Source of the DNA: Streptomyces inusitatus | GTDB taxonomy: Bacteria > Actinomycetota > Actinomycetes > Streptomycetales > Streptomycetaceae | Assembly: GCF_014651115.1 (NCBI RefSeq) | Contig: NZ_BMWG01000002.1 | Coordinates: 1-64,000 of the forward strand | Direction of reading: 5' to 3' | Length of the DNA: 64,000 nt | Part shown: piece after piece, positions 16,843 through 24,646 of the stretch | Numbering within the stretch: position 1 is the first letter of the stretch | How the letters are laid out: each line of letters starts with the position of its first letter | Made by a program: the position numbers and the translations under genes | Notes under the pieces: model-generated | Seen by the model: the letters and a program-made list of their open reading frames with translations, nothing else | What the model was told of the DNA's origin: nothing | Databases searched by the model: none

Positions 16843-18498
16843 TTACCTTTTCGCCAGTACACCATCTCCGCCGGGAAAGCCCGCCATGGCGGACGGAATT
16901 CGTCCCCCGTACCCTCCTGGCTTCCCCGGCTCCGGGTCGCGGCGGAGCAGGGTGATGCCGTCGCGGTGGGCGATACGGCGGTAGCCGTACGAGTCCTCGG
17001 CGGCGGCCAGCTCGGCGGCCTGCTGTCCGGCCGGGTAGGGCCAGTGGCCCGTACGGTACGGCCAGGCCTCGGGCGCTTGGCTGTCGTGGATGATCCACTC
17101 GGCGGTCGGGCGCGGCAGCTTTTTCCGCGCGTCGCCGTCGCCGGGGCCCTGGCCGTCGCCTTCGCCGGGGCCGTGGAGCCTGGCGTCGACCGGGTAGGCC
17201 GGGAAGAGGACCACCTCGCAGCGCGAGGTCAGCTGGGGTACCAGCCGGTTGGAGGCCGCGACGCTCGCGCCGTCGGGGATCCGCGCGAGCAGCGCGCGGG
17301 CCGCCTCGATGTGCCCGGTGGTGCGCCAGGTGGCGCGCTGGGCAAGCTGGGCGAGGGGGAAGGACGGCAGCAGTACGAGCGTCACCGCCAGGGCCGTGGT
17401 CAGGGTGGCGCGGATCTGGCGGGCGCCGAGCGGATGGGCCTCCCGCCGCCAGGGCCGGAGCGCGTCGATGAGCCCGGCGACGACGAGGGGCATCAGCACG
17501 GCGCTGTAGTGGAAGGAGGTGCCCCAGTGGAAGCCGTTCTGCGAGAGCATCCGCCAGCCGAGGGTGGGGACGGCGAGCAGCGCCAGCGGTGAGCGCAGGG
17601 CGAGCAGCGCGGAGGGCGCGAAGACCAGGATGAGCGTCATGGCCTTGATGTCGGGCCGCAGCGCGTCCAGCGGGGCGAGGGCGATGGCGGCGAGCGGGGA
17701 GGCGTGGGCCCCGTCGTCGAGGTTGCCGCCGTGGGCGTAGCCGCCGGCCGGGTTGAGCGCGGGCAGCAGCAGTTTGATCTGGACGGCGGAGGCGAGCAGC
17801 CCGGCCGCCGCGGTGAGCGTGCCGAGGCGGCGGGGGCCCTTCCAGGCGATGACGCAGCCGAGCGCGGCGAGCGTAAGACCCAGGTCCTCCTTGACGAGGA
17901 CGAGGGGGGCGGCCCAGGCCACCGCCGCGCGCCAGCGGCGCTGTCCGAGCGCGACGGCGGCGAAGGAGAGCAGCGGTACGGCGAGGGCGACCTCGTGGAA
18001 GTCGAAGGCGGCGGCGGAGGCGATGCCCCAGCTGAGCCCGTAGGCGAGGGCGACGGCGTGGGCGCCGCGGCGGCCGAGGGCGCTCCCGGCCCAGGAGACG
18101 AGCGGCACGGCGGCGACGGCGAGCAGCGCGGACTGGGCGAGGAGGAGGCAGAGCGGGGAGGGCCAGAGCCGGTAGAGGGGGGCGAGGAGGGCGAGCGCGG
18201 GGTGGAAGTGGTCGCCGAGGAGGTTGAAGCCGTCGCCGCGCAGGGGGACGACCGGGGGTCTGAGGTGGGCGTAGGCGCGGACGGCCTGTTCGAAGATGCC
18301 GAGGTCGTAGCCGGTGGTGCGGAGGAGGGTGTGGCGGCGTACGGCGACGGTGGCGTAGAGCGCGAAGAGGACCGCCGCCCAGCTCCAGGGGAGGAGGGCG
18401 GCGGGGAGGGTCCGGGGGTTCGGGGGTGGGGGCTGCGGCGTCGGAGGGGTGCGCGGTGCGCCGCGCCGAGCCACCGAGTTGTCAGTAAATGTCCGCAT
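16843..18498 (-). CDS. DUF2079 polytopic membrane protein
   Basis: A 551-residue integral membrane protein with about ten hydrophobic helices. The DUF2079 signature GYDLGIFEQAVRAY lies near residue 65, and GDGFNLLGDHFHPALALLAPLYR follows, with acidic and His residues in the outer loop as in GT-C fold glycosyltransferases and mannosyltransferase-like proteins. A soluble C-terminal part contains DGASVAASNRLVPQLTSR. The family has no proven reaction; a polyprenyl-linked sugar transferase is the usual guess. It lies 26 bases upstream of hxlR in the same direction. Confidence 0.85.
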   Translation of the reverse strand: MRTFTDNSVARRGAPRTPPTPQPPPPNPRTLPAALLPWSWAAVLFALYATVAVRRHTLLRTTGYDLGIFEQAVRAYAHLRPPVVPLRGDGFNLLGDHFHPALALLAPLYRLWPSPLCLLLAQSALLAVAAVPLVSWAGSALGRRGAHAVALAYGLSWGIASAAAFDFHEVALAVPLLSFAAVALGQRRWRAAVAWAAPLVLVKEDLGLTLAALGCVIAWKGPRRLGTLTAAAGLLASAVQIKLLLPALNPAGGYAHGGNLDDGAHASPLAAIALAPLDALRPDIKAMTLILVFAPSALLALRSPLALLAVPTLGWRMLSQNGFHWGTSFHYSAVLMPLVVAGLIDALRPWRREAHPLGARQIRATLTTALAVTLVLLPSFPLAQLAQRATWRTTGHIEAARALLARIPDGASVAASNRLVPQLTSRCEVVLFPAYPVDARLHGPGEGDGQGPGDGDARKKLPRPTAEWIIHDSQAPEAWPYRTGHWPYPAGQQAAELAAAEDSYGYRRIAHRDGITLLRRDPEPGKPGGYGGRIPSAMAGFPGGDGVLAKR

Positions 18499-18546
18499 AC
18501 ATCTGGACTCTATCTGTGATAACTCGTCAGCCGGGGCAGGTCCCGG

Positions 18547-19341
18547 TCAGCCTGCCGCGAGACCGCCCGCGAGGACTCCGGCCAGCGCGCCCGCGATCAT
18601 GAACGGGCCGAAGGGGATCGCGGTCCCGCGCCCCGCGCGGCCCAGGAGCATCAGCCCCAGCCCGTACACCGAACCGAACAGGAACCCGGCGAAGGCCCCG
18701 GCGAACAGCACGCTCCAGCCGTACCAGCCCAGCACCACCCCGAGCGAGAGCGCGAGTTTCACATCGCCGAAGCCCATCCCGTCCGGATGGATCAGGAAGA
18801 GCGCGAAGTAGACCGCGCCGAGGGCCGCGCCGCCCAGCAGCGCGCCCGGCCAGGAGCCTGCCGCGCCCGGCAGCAGCGCCGCCGGGCCCAGCAGGCCGGC
18901 GGCGGGCGCCGCGAGCGGCAGGGTGAGCCGGTCGGGGGGCCGGTGCACCCGCCGGTCGACGAGGGCGAGCAGCACGGCGAAGGGCGTGAGCAGCAGGCAC
19001 ACCGCCAGTTCGGGGCGCGCGCCGGTGGCGGCGGCGAGCGCCGCGCAGACCAGCGCGGTGACGGCCGGGACGGCTCCCGCTCCGGCCCCCTTCGCGACCC
19101 GCGGGCCCGGCTCCGTACCCGCACCGGTCTGCGCGGGCCTCGCGCCGACCCGTACCCGGCACTCGGGGCAGCGCGCCCCGCCGAGCCAGCCGCGCGCCGG
19201 GCCGGTGAAGGGGTGTCCGTCCGGGCAGCCGTCCCGCCACGGCCGGGAGGGCTCGACGGAGAGCCGGTACGCGGCACGGGGCACCAGCAGCCCGGTGGCC
19301 GCGCCCCACAGAACGGCGGCGGTGATCAGCGTGGCGTACAC
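18547..19341 (-). CDS. Prepilin peptidase (A24 family)
   Basis: A 264-residue bifunctional-type prepilin peptidase that should cut the leader of the Flp pilin encoded at 23262. The two active-site aspartates of A24 enzymes are in LALVDRRVHRPPDRL and GMGFGDVKLALSLG (GxGD). About seven membrane helices are evident. A four-Cys zinc-finger-like N-terminal element is degenerate (GCPDGHPF then CPECRV). It lies at the downstream edge of the tad locus in the same orientation, supporting a role in pilus biogenesis. Confidence 0.88.
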   Translation of the reverse strand: MYATLITAAVLWGAATGLLVPRAAYRLSVEPSRPWRDGCPDGHPFTGPARGWLGGARCPECRVRVGARPAQTGAGTEPGPRVAKGAGAGAVPAVTALVCAALAAATGARPELAVCLLLTPFAVLLALVDRRVHRPPDRLTLPLAAPAAGLLGPAALLPGAAGSWPGALLGGAALGAVYFALFLIHPDGMGFGDVKLALSLGVVLGWYGWSVLFAGAFAGFLFGSVYGLGLMLLGRAGRGTAIPFGPFMIAGALAGVLAGGLAAG

Positions 19342-19429
19342 GGCCCCGAGGGTAGGCGGCGCCCGGCCGCCCGGTCATGGGCCCGGGGGCCCACTCGGAA
19401 TCCGCGCGCCCCCGATAGCGTCTACGGCC

Positions 19430-19795
19430 ATGGGTTCGGGAGAGCGGTGGCGGGACGGCGAGGGGTCGTTGTGGGTGGAGGGGCGCGACGCGCCGGTGCC
19501 CCTGGAGATCGCGGCGGGTTACCGCAGCAGGCGGCGGGGGCTGCTCGGCCGGGACGGTGTCGAGGGGGCGATGCTGCTCACGCCGTGCGGCGCGGTGCAC
19601 ACCTTCCGGATGCGCTTCACCGTCGATGTGGCCTATCTGGACCGCGAACTGCGCGTGCTGGACGTCCACACCCTCCGCCCCGGGCGGCTCGGCAGGCCCC
19701 GGCCGCGGGCACGCCATGTGCTGGAGGCGGCGGGCGGGGCGATGGAGGAGTGGGGAGTACGGAAGGGAGTGCGGCTGCGGGTGGAAACAACCTAG
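19430..19795 (+). CDS. DUF192 domain protein
   Basis: A 121-residue single-domain DUF192 protein. The core is YRSRRRGLLGRDGVEGAMLLTPCGAVHTFRMRF and VAYLDRELRVLDV, the conserved small beta-barrel pattern with the HTF(G/R)MRF motif. The biochemical role of DUF192 is not known. In Streptomyces it is commonly found beside tad genes, suggesting an envelope role. Its TAG stop overlaps the stop of the convergent gene within CTAG at 19792-19795, an unusually tight convergence. Confidence 0.85.
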   Translation: MGSGERWRDGEGSLWVEGRDAPVPLEIAAGYRSRRRGLLGRDGVEGAMLLTPCGAVHTFRMRFTVDVAYLDRELRVLDVHTLRPGRLGRPRPRARHVLEAAGGAMEEWGVRKGVRLRVETT

Positions 19796-21132
19796 GAGCG
19801 GGGTTCGCCGGTGGAGGCGTGGCGGCCCCGGGGGCGGGCGAGGCGGGCGGCGGCGGTCCAGCCGAGGAGAGTGAGAAGGAGCGCCGAGCCCAGGCCGATG
19901 CCGGTGATGCCGACGACCGTCAGGAGGGTCTCGCGGGGGTCGTCGTCCTCGGCCCGCCCCTCCATGGCCTCCTCCCGGTCGTCCTCGGTGATGCCGAAGC
20001 CCGCCGCGACCGGGTCGCTCAGATAGGCGGGCGCCTCGGCGCGCTCGCCGTCGAGGGTCAGCCGCAGGGTCACCGGCAGTGGGCCCGGGGCCTTCCGGTC
20101 GAGGGAGACCCGGAGATAGTGCGGACCGGAGAAGCGCATTCCGCTGATGTCGTTGTGGTCCGACGTCCGGTTGCCGAAGACGGCCCGTTCGGTGTCGAGG
20201 GAGAGCTTGCCCGGCCTGCCCCGGTAGGGCTCGGCGGTGTTCTCCACAAAGCCCCGGGCGGTGTTGAACACCGTGACCCGCAGCCCGCCGCCGGGCCGTC
20301 CCGAGGTGCCGCCGTCGCCGAACTCGGCGTCGAGCAGCAGCCGCTGCCCCCACTCCACCGGAACCCGGTAGAAGCGGCTGTCGCCCGGGTTCAGCGCCTC
20401 GCTCCACACACCGTGCCCGATCGGATGGGTGTCGTTGAAGCCGGATCCCCCGGTCACCGGCGTGGCCGGGCCGCTCACCCGCTCCGGGTCGCCCCGGTCC
20501 TCCGGGGCGGTCGGGGTGACGGGCCCGGCCGTGCCCTCCTTGAGGCCGGGCTCGCTCATGTGCTTCAGCTCGACCGTCCAGCCCTTGGCGGTCGAATCGC
20601 TCTCGCCGCCGCCGATCCACTCGACGGTGTAGAGGTACTCCCCCGCCGCCTGGCACTCCCGGCCCTGCCCGATGCGCCGGGTGGAGTAGTCGGCGACGGG
20701 CAGCGGGGTGGACCCGCCGAAGGTGATGTCGTTGCGGACGCTGCACCGGGCCCCGTCGGCGGACTCCAGGGAGACCCGTATCCCGTCGGTGGGACGCACC
20801 CGGCTGCCGGGCGGCGGGGCGAGCACGGCGGAGACATAGGCGTTCGACGTGTCGTCGAGCACGACCCGGTAGTACTTCCGCTCCCCCGCCGAGATCGAGT
20901 CGACATAGGTGCCCTCTTCGAGCCTCGGCCCGCCCGCCTCCGCCGAAGCGGCGCCGGAGATCCGCTGCGCGTCGGGAGCGGTACGGTACGCCCCCGGCCA
21001 GTTCGCCGACGCGGCCAGTGCGGGCGCGGGGCCCTGGGCGAGCGAGCACACCGCCGCGAGGGCGACCACCGCCGACACCCGCCGTCCCGCCGCCGCCGGC
21101 CGCCTGGTGACCGGCGTACCGCCCCGCCTCAT
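19792..21132 (-). CDS. Secreted, C-terminally anchored protein of the tad locus
   Basis: A 445-residue protein with an N-terminal Sec signal (VVALAAVCSLAQGPAPALA), a large external region and one C-terminal transmembrane helix (VVGITGIGLGSALLLTLLGWT), then a short basic tail. The exterior contains two similar beta-sandwich halves: YVDSISAGERKYYRVVLDD and WSEALNPGDSRFYRVPVEWGQRLLL resemble pre-peptidase-C-like domains. No enzyme motif is seen. The start at 21132 has AGGAG upstream. It follows the OmpA-domain gene by 72 bases in the same direction, so it is likely part of the same envelope module. Confidence 0.78.
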   Translation of the reverse strand: MRRGGTPVTRRPAAAGRRVSAVVALAAVCSLAQGPAPALAASANWPGAYRTAPDAQRISGAASAEAGGPRLEEGTYVDSISAGERKYYRVVLDDTSNAYVSAVLAPPPGSRVRPTDGIRVSLESADGARCSVRNDITFGGSTPLPVADYSTRRIGQGRECQAAGEYLYTVEWIGGGESDSTAKGWTVELKHMSEPGLKEGTAGPVTPTAPEDRGDPERVSGPATPVTGGSGFNDTHPIGHGVWSEALNPGDSRFYRVPVEWGQRLLLDAEFGDGGTSGRPGGGLRVTVFNTARGFVENTAEPYRGRPGKLSLDTERAVFGNRTSDHNDISGMRFSGPHYLRVSLDRKAPGPLPVTLRLTLDGERAEAPAYLSDPVAAGFGITEDDREEAMEGRAEDDDPRETLLTVVGITGIGLGSALLLTLLGWTAAARLARPRGRHASTGEPRS

Positions 21133-21204
21133 CCGTGTGCTCCTAGACCTGTCGTTCCGACTCCACACCTGCGGGCCGATGCATCTTATCGGCCCGTATG
21201 GTGG

Positions 21205-21906
21205 TCAGTTGGGGTTTCCGGCGGCGGATCCGGTGGGGAAGGAGACCTCGACCCGGCGGTTCTTCCGGCGGCCGTCCTCGGTGGCGTTGTCGGCGATCGG
21301 ATAGTCCTCGCTGTAGCCGCGGACCTCGTAGGTGACGCCGGGGTCGTTCAACTGCTCGCTGAGGACCCCGTGGACGGCGTCGGCCCGCTGGCGGGAGAGT
21401 TTGCGGCCGTGCTCGTAGGTGCCCAGATTGTCGGTGAATCCGAAGACCCGGATCTTCCGGCCCCGGTGCTTCTCGACCTCCGCGGCGATCGCGGCGATAC
21501 GGCTCTCGGCCCGGGGGTTCAGCTCCGCGCTGTCCTTGCCGAAGAGGACTTCCGCCTGAAGCGCGAACTTCAGCGAGATCGTGGTCTCCTCGCGGCGCTC
21601 CTCGCCGCCCTCGGTCTCCACGATGGAGACGATGTCGAGGACGCGCGGCTGGGCGAGGGTGGCCCCGTCCCGCATCTTCAGTCCGGCGCTGTCGGCGTCG
21701 ACCTGGGGCGGTTCGGAGAGCGGCACGGCCCCCGGGGGGGCGCTCGGGTCGTTCTCGGCCGGGGCGGCGGCGGGCACGGCGGCCGAGCCCGCGGCGGAGG
21801 CGGAGGTCAGCTGGAATCCGGTGAACAGCAGAGTCAGGGCGACGGACACGGCCGCCGGCCGCCGGCCCGCCGTGCGCGGAGTCCGCCGCCCGGTCCCGGC
21901 GGCCAT
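21205..21906 (-). CDS. OmpA-family C-terminal domain protein, secreted
   Basis: A 233-residue exported protein with signal peptide (VSVALTLLFTGFQLTSASAAG), a Pro/Ala linker and an OmpA/MotB-type peptidoglycan-binding domain. The domain shows EVLFGKDSAELNPRAESRIAAIA, RVFGFTDNLGTYEHGRKLSRQRADAVHGVL and RRKNRRVEVSF, including the diaminopimelate-binding Asp and Arg positions (TDNLG...R). In a monoderm it should bind the cell wall and could anchor the pilus machine. Its ATG shares one base with the previous stop (TGATG), so translation is coupled. Confidence 0.9.
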   Translation of the reverse strand: MAAGTGRRTPRTAGRRPAAVSVALTLLFTGFQLTSASAAGSAAVPAAAPAENDPSAPPGAVPLSEPPQVDADSAGLKMRDGATLAQPRVLDIVSIVETEGGEERREETTISLKFALQAEVLFGKDSAELNPRAESRIAAIAAEVEKHRGRKIRVFGFTDNLGTYEHGRKLSRQRADAVHGVLSEQLNDPGVTYEVRGYSEDYPIADNATEDGRRKNRRVEVSFPTGSAAGNPN

Positions 21907-22511
21907 CAGCTGATCTCGATCGTGGCGCTGGGCATGAGCGGGATCTGCACATCGACCGAGTCGGTGTCCTCGGGGGGCGCGGGGAACTGGGCGAAGAAGT
22001 CGACGCTCCGGCCCGCTTCGAAGGCGCTCAGACCGGTGGTGGTGAGCGGGTATCCGTCGGTGTCGCGGAGCACGTAGTAGCGCTTCTTGCCGGCCTTGTC
22101 GACCAGGGTGATGCCGGCGAGGGAGCGTCCGGTCACCTTGACCTGCTTCTCCTGGCCGTTCCACTGGACCGGCGGGGCCTGCCGTTTGCCGCTGACGTTC
22201 TGCACGACGCCCGCGAGGGTCAGAAAGCCGCCGTCGTCGCGGACCGCGCTGTGCACGGTGAACTGGAAGCCGTTGCCGCCCTTGATGGTGGCCAGGACCT
22301 GGGGGGCCTCCGGCGCGGCGGAGCCGCCGTCGTCGCCGGGCCGGCCGGACTCGGCGATGTCGGCCGGGGTGGAGACCGCGGCGTTGCCCTTCTCGTCCGC
22401 GTCGTCCTCACCGTCGCCGCCGCCGCACGCCGTGAGGGAGAACGACAGCGCCGCCGCCACAAGGACCGCCGTCACTGTCCCGGGGGCCTTCGCTCGATGC
22501 CCAATGCTCAT
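21906..22511 (-). CDS. Lipoprotein of the tad locus, 201 aa
   Basis: An exported lipoprotein with lipobox SLTAC then GGGDGEDDADE, and a domain rich in beta strands: FQFTVHSAVRDDGGFLTLAGVVQNVSGKRQAPP. The pattern of a regulated extracellular Ig-like (DUF4352/telokin-like) fold is plausible but not certain. It sits between the TadG-like gene and the OmpA-domain gene, and its stop overlaps the start of the latter. A role in pilus assembly or anchoring is inferred from position. Confidence 0.75.
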   Translation of the reverse strand: MSIGHRAKAPGTVTAVLVAAALSFSLTACGGGDGEDDADEKGNAAVSTPADIAESGRPGDDGGSAAPEAPQVLATIKGGNGFQFTVHSAVRDDGGFLTLAGVVQNVSGKRQAPPVQWNGQEKQVKVTGRSLAGITLVDKAGKKRYYVLRDTDGYPLTTTGLSAFEAGRSVDFFAQFPAPPEDTDSVDVQIPLMPSATIEIS

Positions 22512-22557
22512 CAGTGCTGTTCCTTTGCGTTCGGTGGCGGTGCGTTCGGTGGCGCGG

Positions 22558-23202
22558 TCAGTCCCCGTCCAGCCGGACGGTGAAGAGGTCGGACATGTCG
22601 GGGAGGCGGTCCGGCTGCTGCGGATCGAGGTCGAAGCTCTCGCCGCCGTCGCAGTCGAGCGTGCCGGGGGAGACGGGCTCCGGCGGCTCGGCCGGTTCGG
22701 TGGGCTCGGTGGGCTCGGCCGGTTCGGACGGCTCCGAGGGGGTGGACGGCTCGGCGGGCTCGGACGGCTCCGGGGGCTCCGCGGCGGCGAAGGTGCAGCG
22801 GGGCTCGACCACGGCGGTGGCCGTCGCCTCCGCGCGGAAGTTCTCGGTGCCGGGCAGCACGGTGTCGCCGATCGACTCCCGCGCGTCCACGGCGACGGTG
22901 TATCCCCAGCGGCCGTCGCCCAGCGAGAAGCAGTCCCCCACCAGGGTCCCGTTCGCCTCGGCGAACCGGCCGGCGGCGTCACAGCCGGTTCCGAGGGTGT
23001 CCTTCGGGCGGCCGTCGAGGAAGTCGCGGAGGAAGTCCGGGTCGAGGATGCCCGCCGCCAGGTCCTCGCCGAGGCTGTCGCGGGACTCGCGGGCGGCGGC
23101 GAGCGCGGCGGCGTCCGCGCCGGACTGGGTCCCGCCCCGGCTCGCGCCCGCCTGCCCGACGGCGAAGAAGGCGAGCGCGAGAAAGAGCAGGCCCACCACC
23201 AT
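22558..23202 (-). CDS. TadG-like pilus assembly protein (start unresolved)
   Basis: A pseudopilin-like protein: one N-terminal hydrophobic helix (MVVGLLFLALAFFAVGQAG), then RGGTQSGADAAALAAARESRDS, the block typical of TadG-related proteins, and an external domain of about 180 residues including Pro/Glu repeats (EPAEPTEPTEPAEPPEP). Homologues usually begin a few residues earlier. Here the expected REAGQATPIYLA is encoded just upstream (23238-23203), but no ATG, GTG, TTG or CTG precedes it in frame before the pilin stop at 23262. The coordinates given use the first canonical ATG (23202), which lacks a good ribosome binding site. Confidence 0.7.
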   Translation of the reverse strand: MVVGLLFLALAFFAVGQAGASRGGTQSGADAAALAAARESRDSLGEDLAAGILDPDFLRDFLDGRPKDTLGTGCDAAGRFAEANGTLVGDCFSLGDGRWGYTVAVDARESIGDTVLPGTENFRAEATATAVVEPRCTFAAAEPPEPSEPAEPSTPSEPSEPAEPTEPTEPAEPPEPVSPGTLDCDGGESFDLDPQQPDRLPDMSDLFTVRLDGD

Positions 23203-23261
23203 CGCGAGATAGATGGGGGTCGCCTGCCCTGCCTCACGGGTGCGGCGGGCGCCCGGCGCGG

Positions 23262-23513
23262 CTACTCGCCGCCGCCCCCACCGCCGCTGAGGATCTCGCC
23301 GACCTTCTCCGTCAGCCCGTTGGCGATGTCGTCGGCCACTCCCGAACCCACCAGCGCCGCGATGATCGCGGCCACCAGCACGATCACTCCGACGTACTCG
23401 ACCGAGCCCTGTCCCCCGTCGCGGCGGTCCCTCCTCGCGCGCGAGGCTGCCGCCGCTCGGGCCGCGAGATACAGACGGGTCCTGACCACGGCCTTGAGCG
23501 TCACGTTCGGCAT
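23262..23513 (-). CDS. Flp-family type IVb pilin
   Basis: An 83-residue pilin precursor: basic leader of about 33 residues, processing site at DGGQGSVEYVGVIVLVAAI with Glu five residues into the mature part, followed by a hydrophobic helix and a short polar tail ending GGGGGGE. This is the major subunit expected of the tad/Flp pilus and a substrate for the A24 peptidase at 18547. A gap of about 195 bases separates it from the regulator gene upstream, room for its own promoter. Mature pilin would be only about 50 residues. Confidence 0.85.
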   Translation of the reverse strand: MPNVTLKAVVRTRLYLAARAAAASRARRDRRDGGQGSVEYVGVIVLVAAIIAALVGSGVADDIANGLTEKVGEILSGGGGGGE

Positions 23514-23708
23514 CGGCTTCCCCTCCGGCGCCGGGGGCGCTGACGCCGGCCGGCTCGTACGAGTCCATGTCTCCGCCCGCCGGACCCGCGACGCCCGCCC
23601 TCCGGCGGCCGGTCCGGGTGGCGGCGTGAGAAATGTACGCCGGAAGCGCGCGCCCGGGAATGGGCCCCGGGGCCCAACGGCGGGCCCAGGCGAGGAGGGT
23701 GCGCCCGG

Positions 23709-24605
23709 TCATGAGGCACCCGCCGGGCCGGTCGCGCCGCGCGCCGCCGCCACGCCGTGCCAGACGGCGATGGCCTCGCCCCTGCTGGCCGCGTTCAGCT
23801 TGGCGAAGATGCGGTTGATGTGGTTCTTGACCGTCTTCGGGCTGATGAAGCAGGAAGCGGCGATCTGCTGATTGGTCAGACCCGACGCGATCAGCCCCAT
23901 CACCTCGACCTCCCGCCTGCTCAGCTCGGTGATCACTCCTCGGGGCTCCTCGGCCGGGTGGGGGCCCGAAGATGAATGTCCCACATTCGCTTGCGTAAGC
24001 GAAGCCTGTTGAGCAAATTCCCGGAACCTTGGGCGGGGCCATGTACCAGGCATTGCTTGTCCGATGAAGCGATTCTCTACGGTTTCGTCGGAGTGGATGT
24101 GTGCGGTCGCAGACGCTTTCGCGGCCGGATCGCCGCGTACTCCCGCGAGCAGGGCGCCGGTCGCGGAGGGGGAGAGCGGCGCACGGCCTGCCCGGATGTC
24201 GCGTACCGCGGCGACCAGCTCCTCGGCGGTGAACTCGCCGTGGACCAGATAGCCGCCCGCGCCCCGCCGCAGCGCCTCGTGGACGATCGCGCTCTCCCGG
24301 CTGTAGGTCATCATCAGCACCGGGGCGAGCGGGACCAGATGGGGCAGGGCCGATATGCCGTCCACGCCCGGCATCCGGACGTCCAGCAGCACGACGTCCG
24401 GCCGGTGCCGGACCGTCGCCTCGTAGGCCTGGCGGCCGTCGGCGGCCTCCGCGACGACGGCCAGATCGGGACGGCCCTGCAACAGGGCGGTCAGACCCGC
24501 CCGTACGACCGGGTTGTCGTCGGCGACGACGATCCGGAGCGGGGCGGCCGGCGGGGGCGGGTGCTCCACCGGGCCGGGGGGATGGTGGGGGTGGTCGTCC
24601 GGCAT
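23709..24605 (-). CDS. LuxR/NarL-type response regulator with atypical receiver
   Basis: A 298-residue regulator: receiver domain (about 23-140; phospho-acceptor D75 in VVLLDVRMPG) and a LuxR-type HTH (ELSRREVEVMGLIASGLTNQQIA, ISPKTVKNHINRIFAKL). The conserved receiver lysine is replaced: GGYLVHGEF where NarL-type proteins have YLLKD. A linker of about 60 residues (around ENRFIGQAMPGTWPRPRF) is encoded by markedly less GC-rich DNA. The ATG at 24605 has GAGGAGG eight bases upstream. It lies downstream of the sensor kinase and upstream of the pilin gene, so control of tad expression is likely. Confidence 0.88.
   Translation of the reverse strand: MPDDHPHHPPGPVEHPPPPAAPLRIVVADDNPVVRAGLTALLQGRPDLAVVAEAADGRQAYEATVRHRPDVVLLDVRMPGVDGISALPHLVPLAPVLMMTYSRESAIVHEALRRGAGGYLVHGEFTAEELVAAVRDIRAGRAPLSPSATGALLAGVRGDPAAKASATAHIHSDETVENRFIGQAMPGTWPRPRFREFAQQASLTQANVGHSSSGPHPAEEPRGVITELSRREVEVMGLIASGLTNQQIAASCFISPKTVKNHINRIFAKLNAASRGEAIAVWHGVAAARGATGPAGAS
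23986..24003. repeat. Perfect palindrome inside the response-regulator linker
   Basis: TTCGCTT and AAGCGAA flank a 4-base loop (GCGT) within an AT-richer segment (about 23970-24130) of the regulator coding sequence. It could be an operator or an RNA stem for a promoter internal to the gene; see findings. Confidence 0.5.
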
Positions 24606-24646
24606 GGCCACGGCCTCCTCTCTGAGCGGGGGACGGGAAACGGGGG

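Noticed and set aside
21906..23237. A GTG-started frame spanning the TadG-like gene and the lipoprotein
   Set aside because: Its first half is Ser/Pro/Arg shadow; only the end, from the ATG at 22511, is the real lipoprotein.
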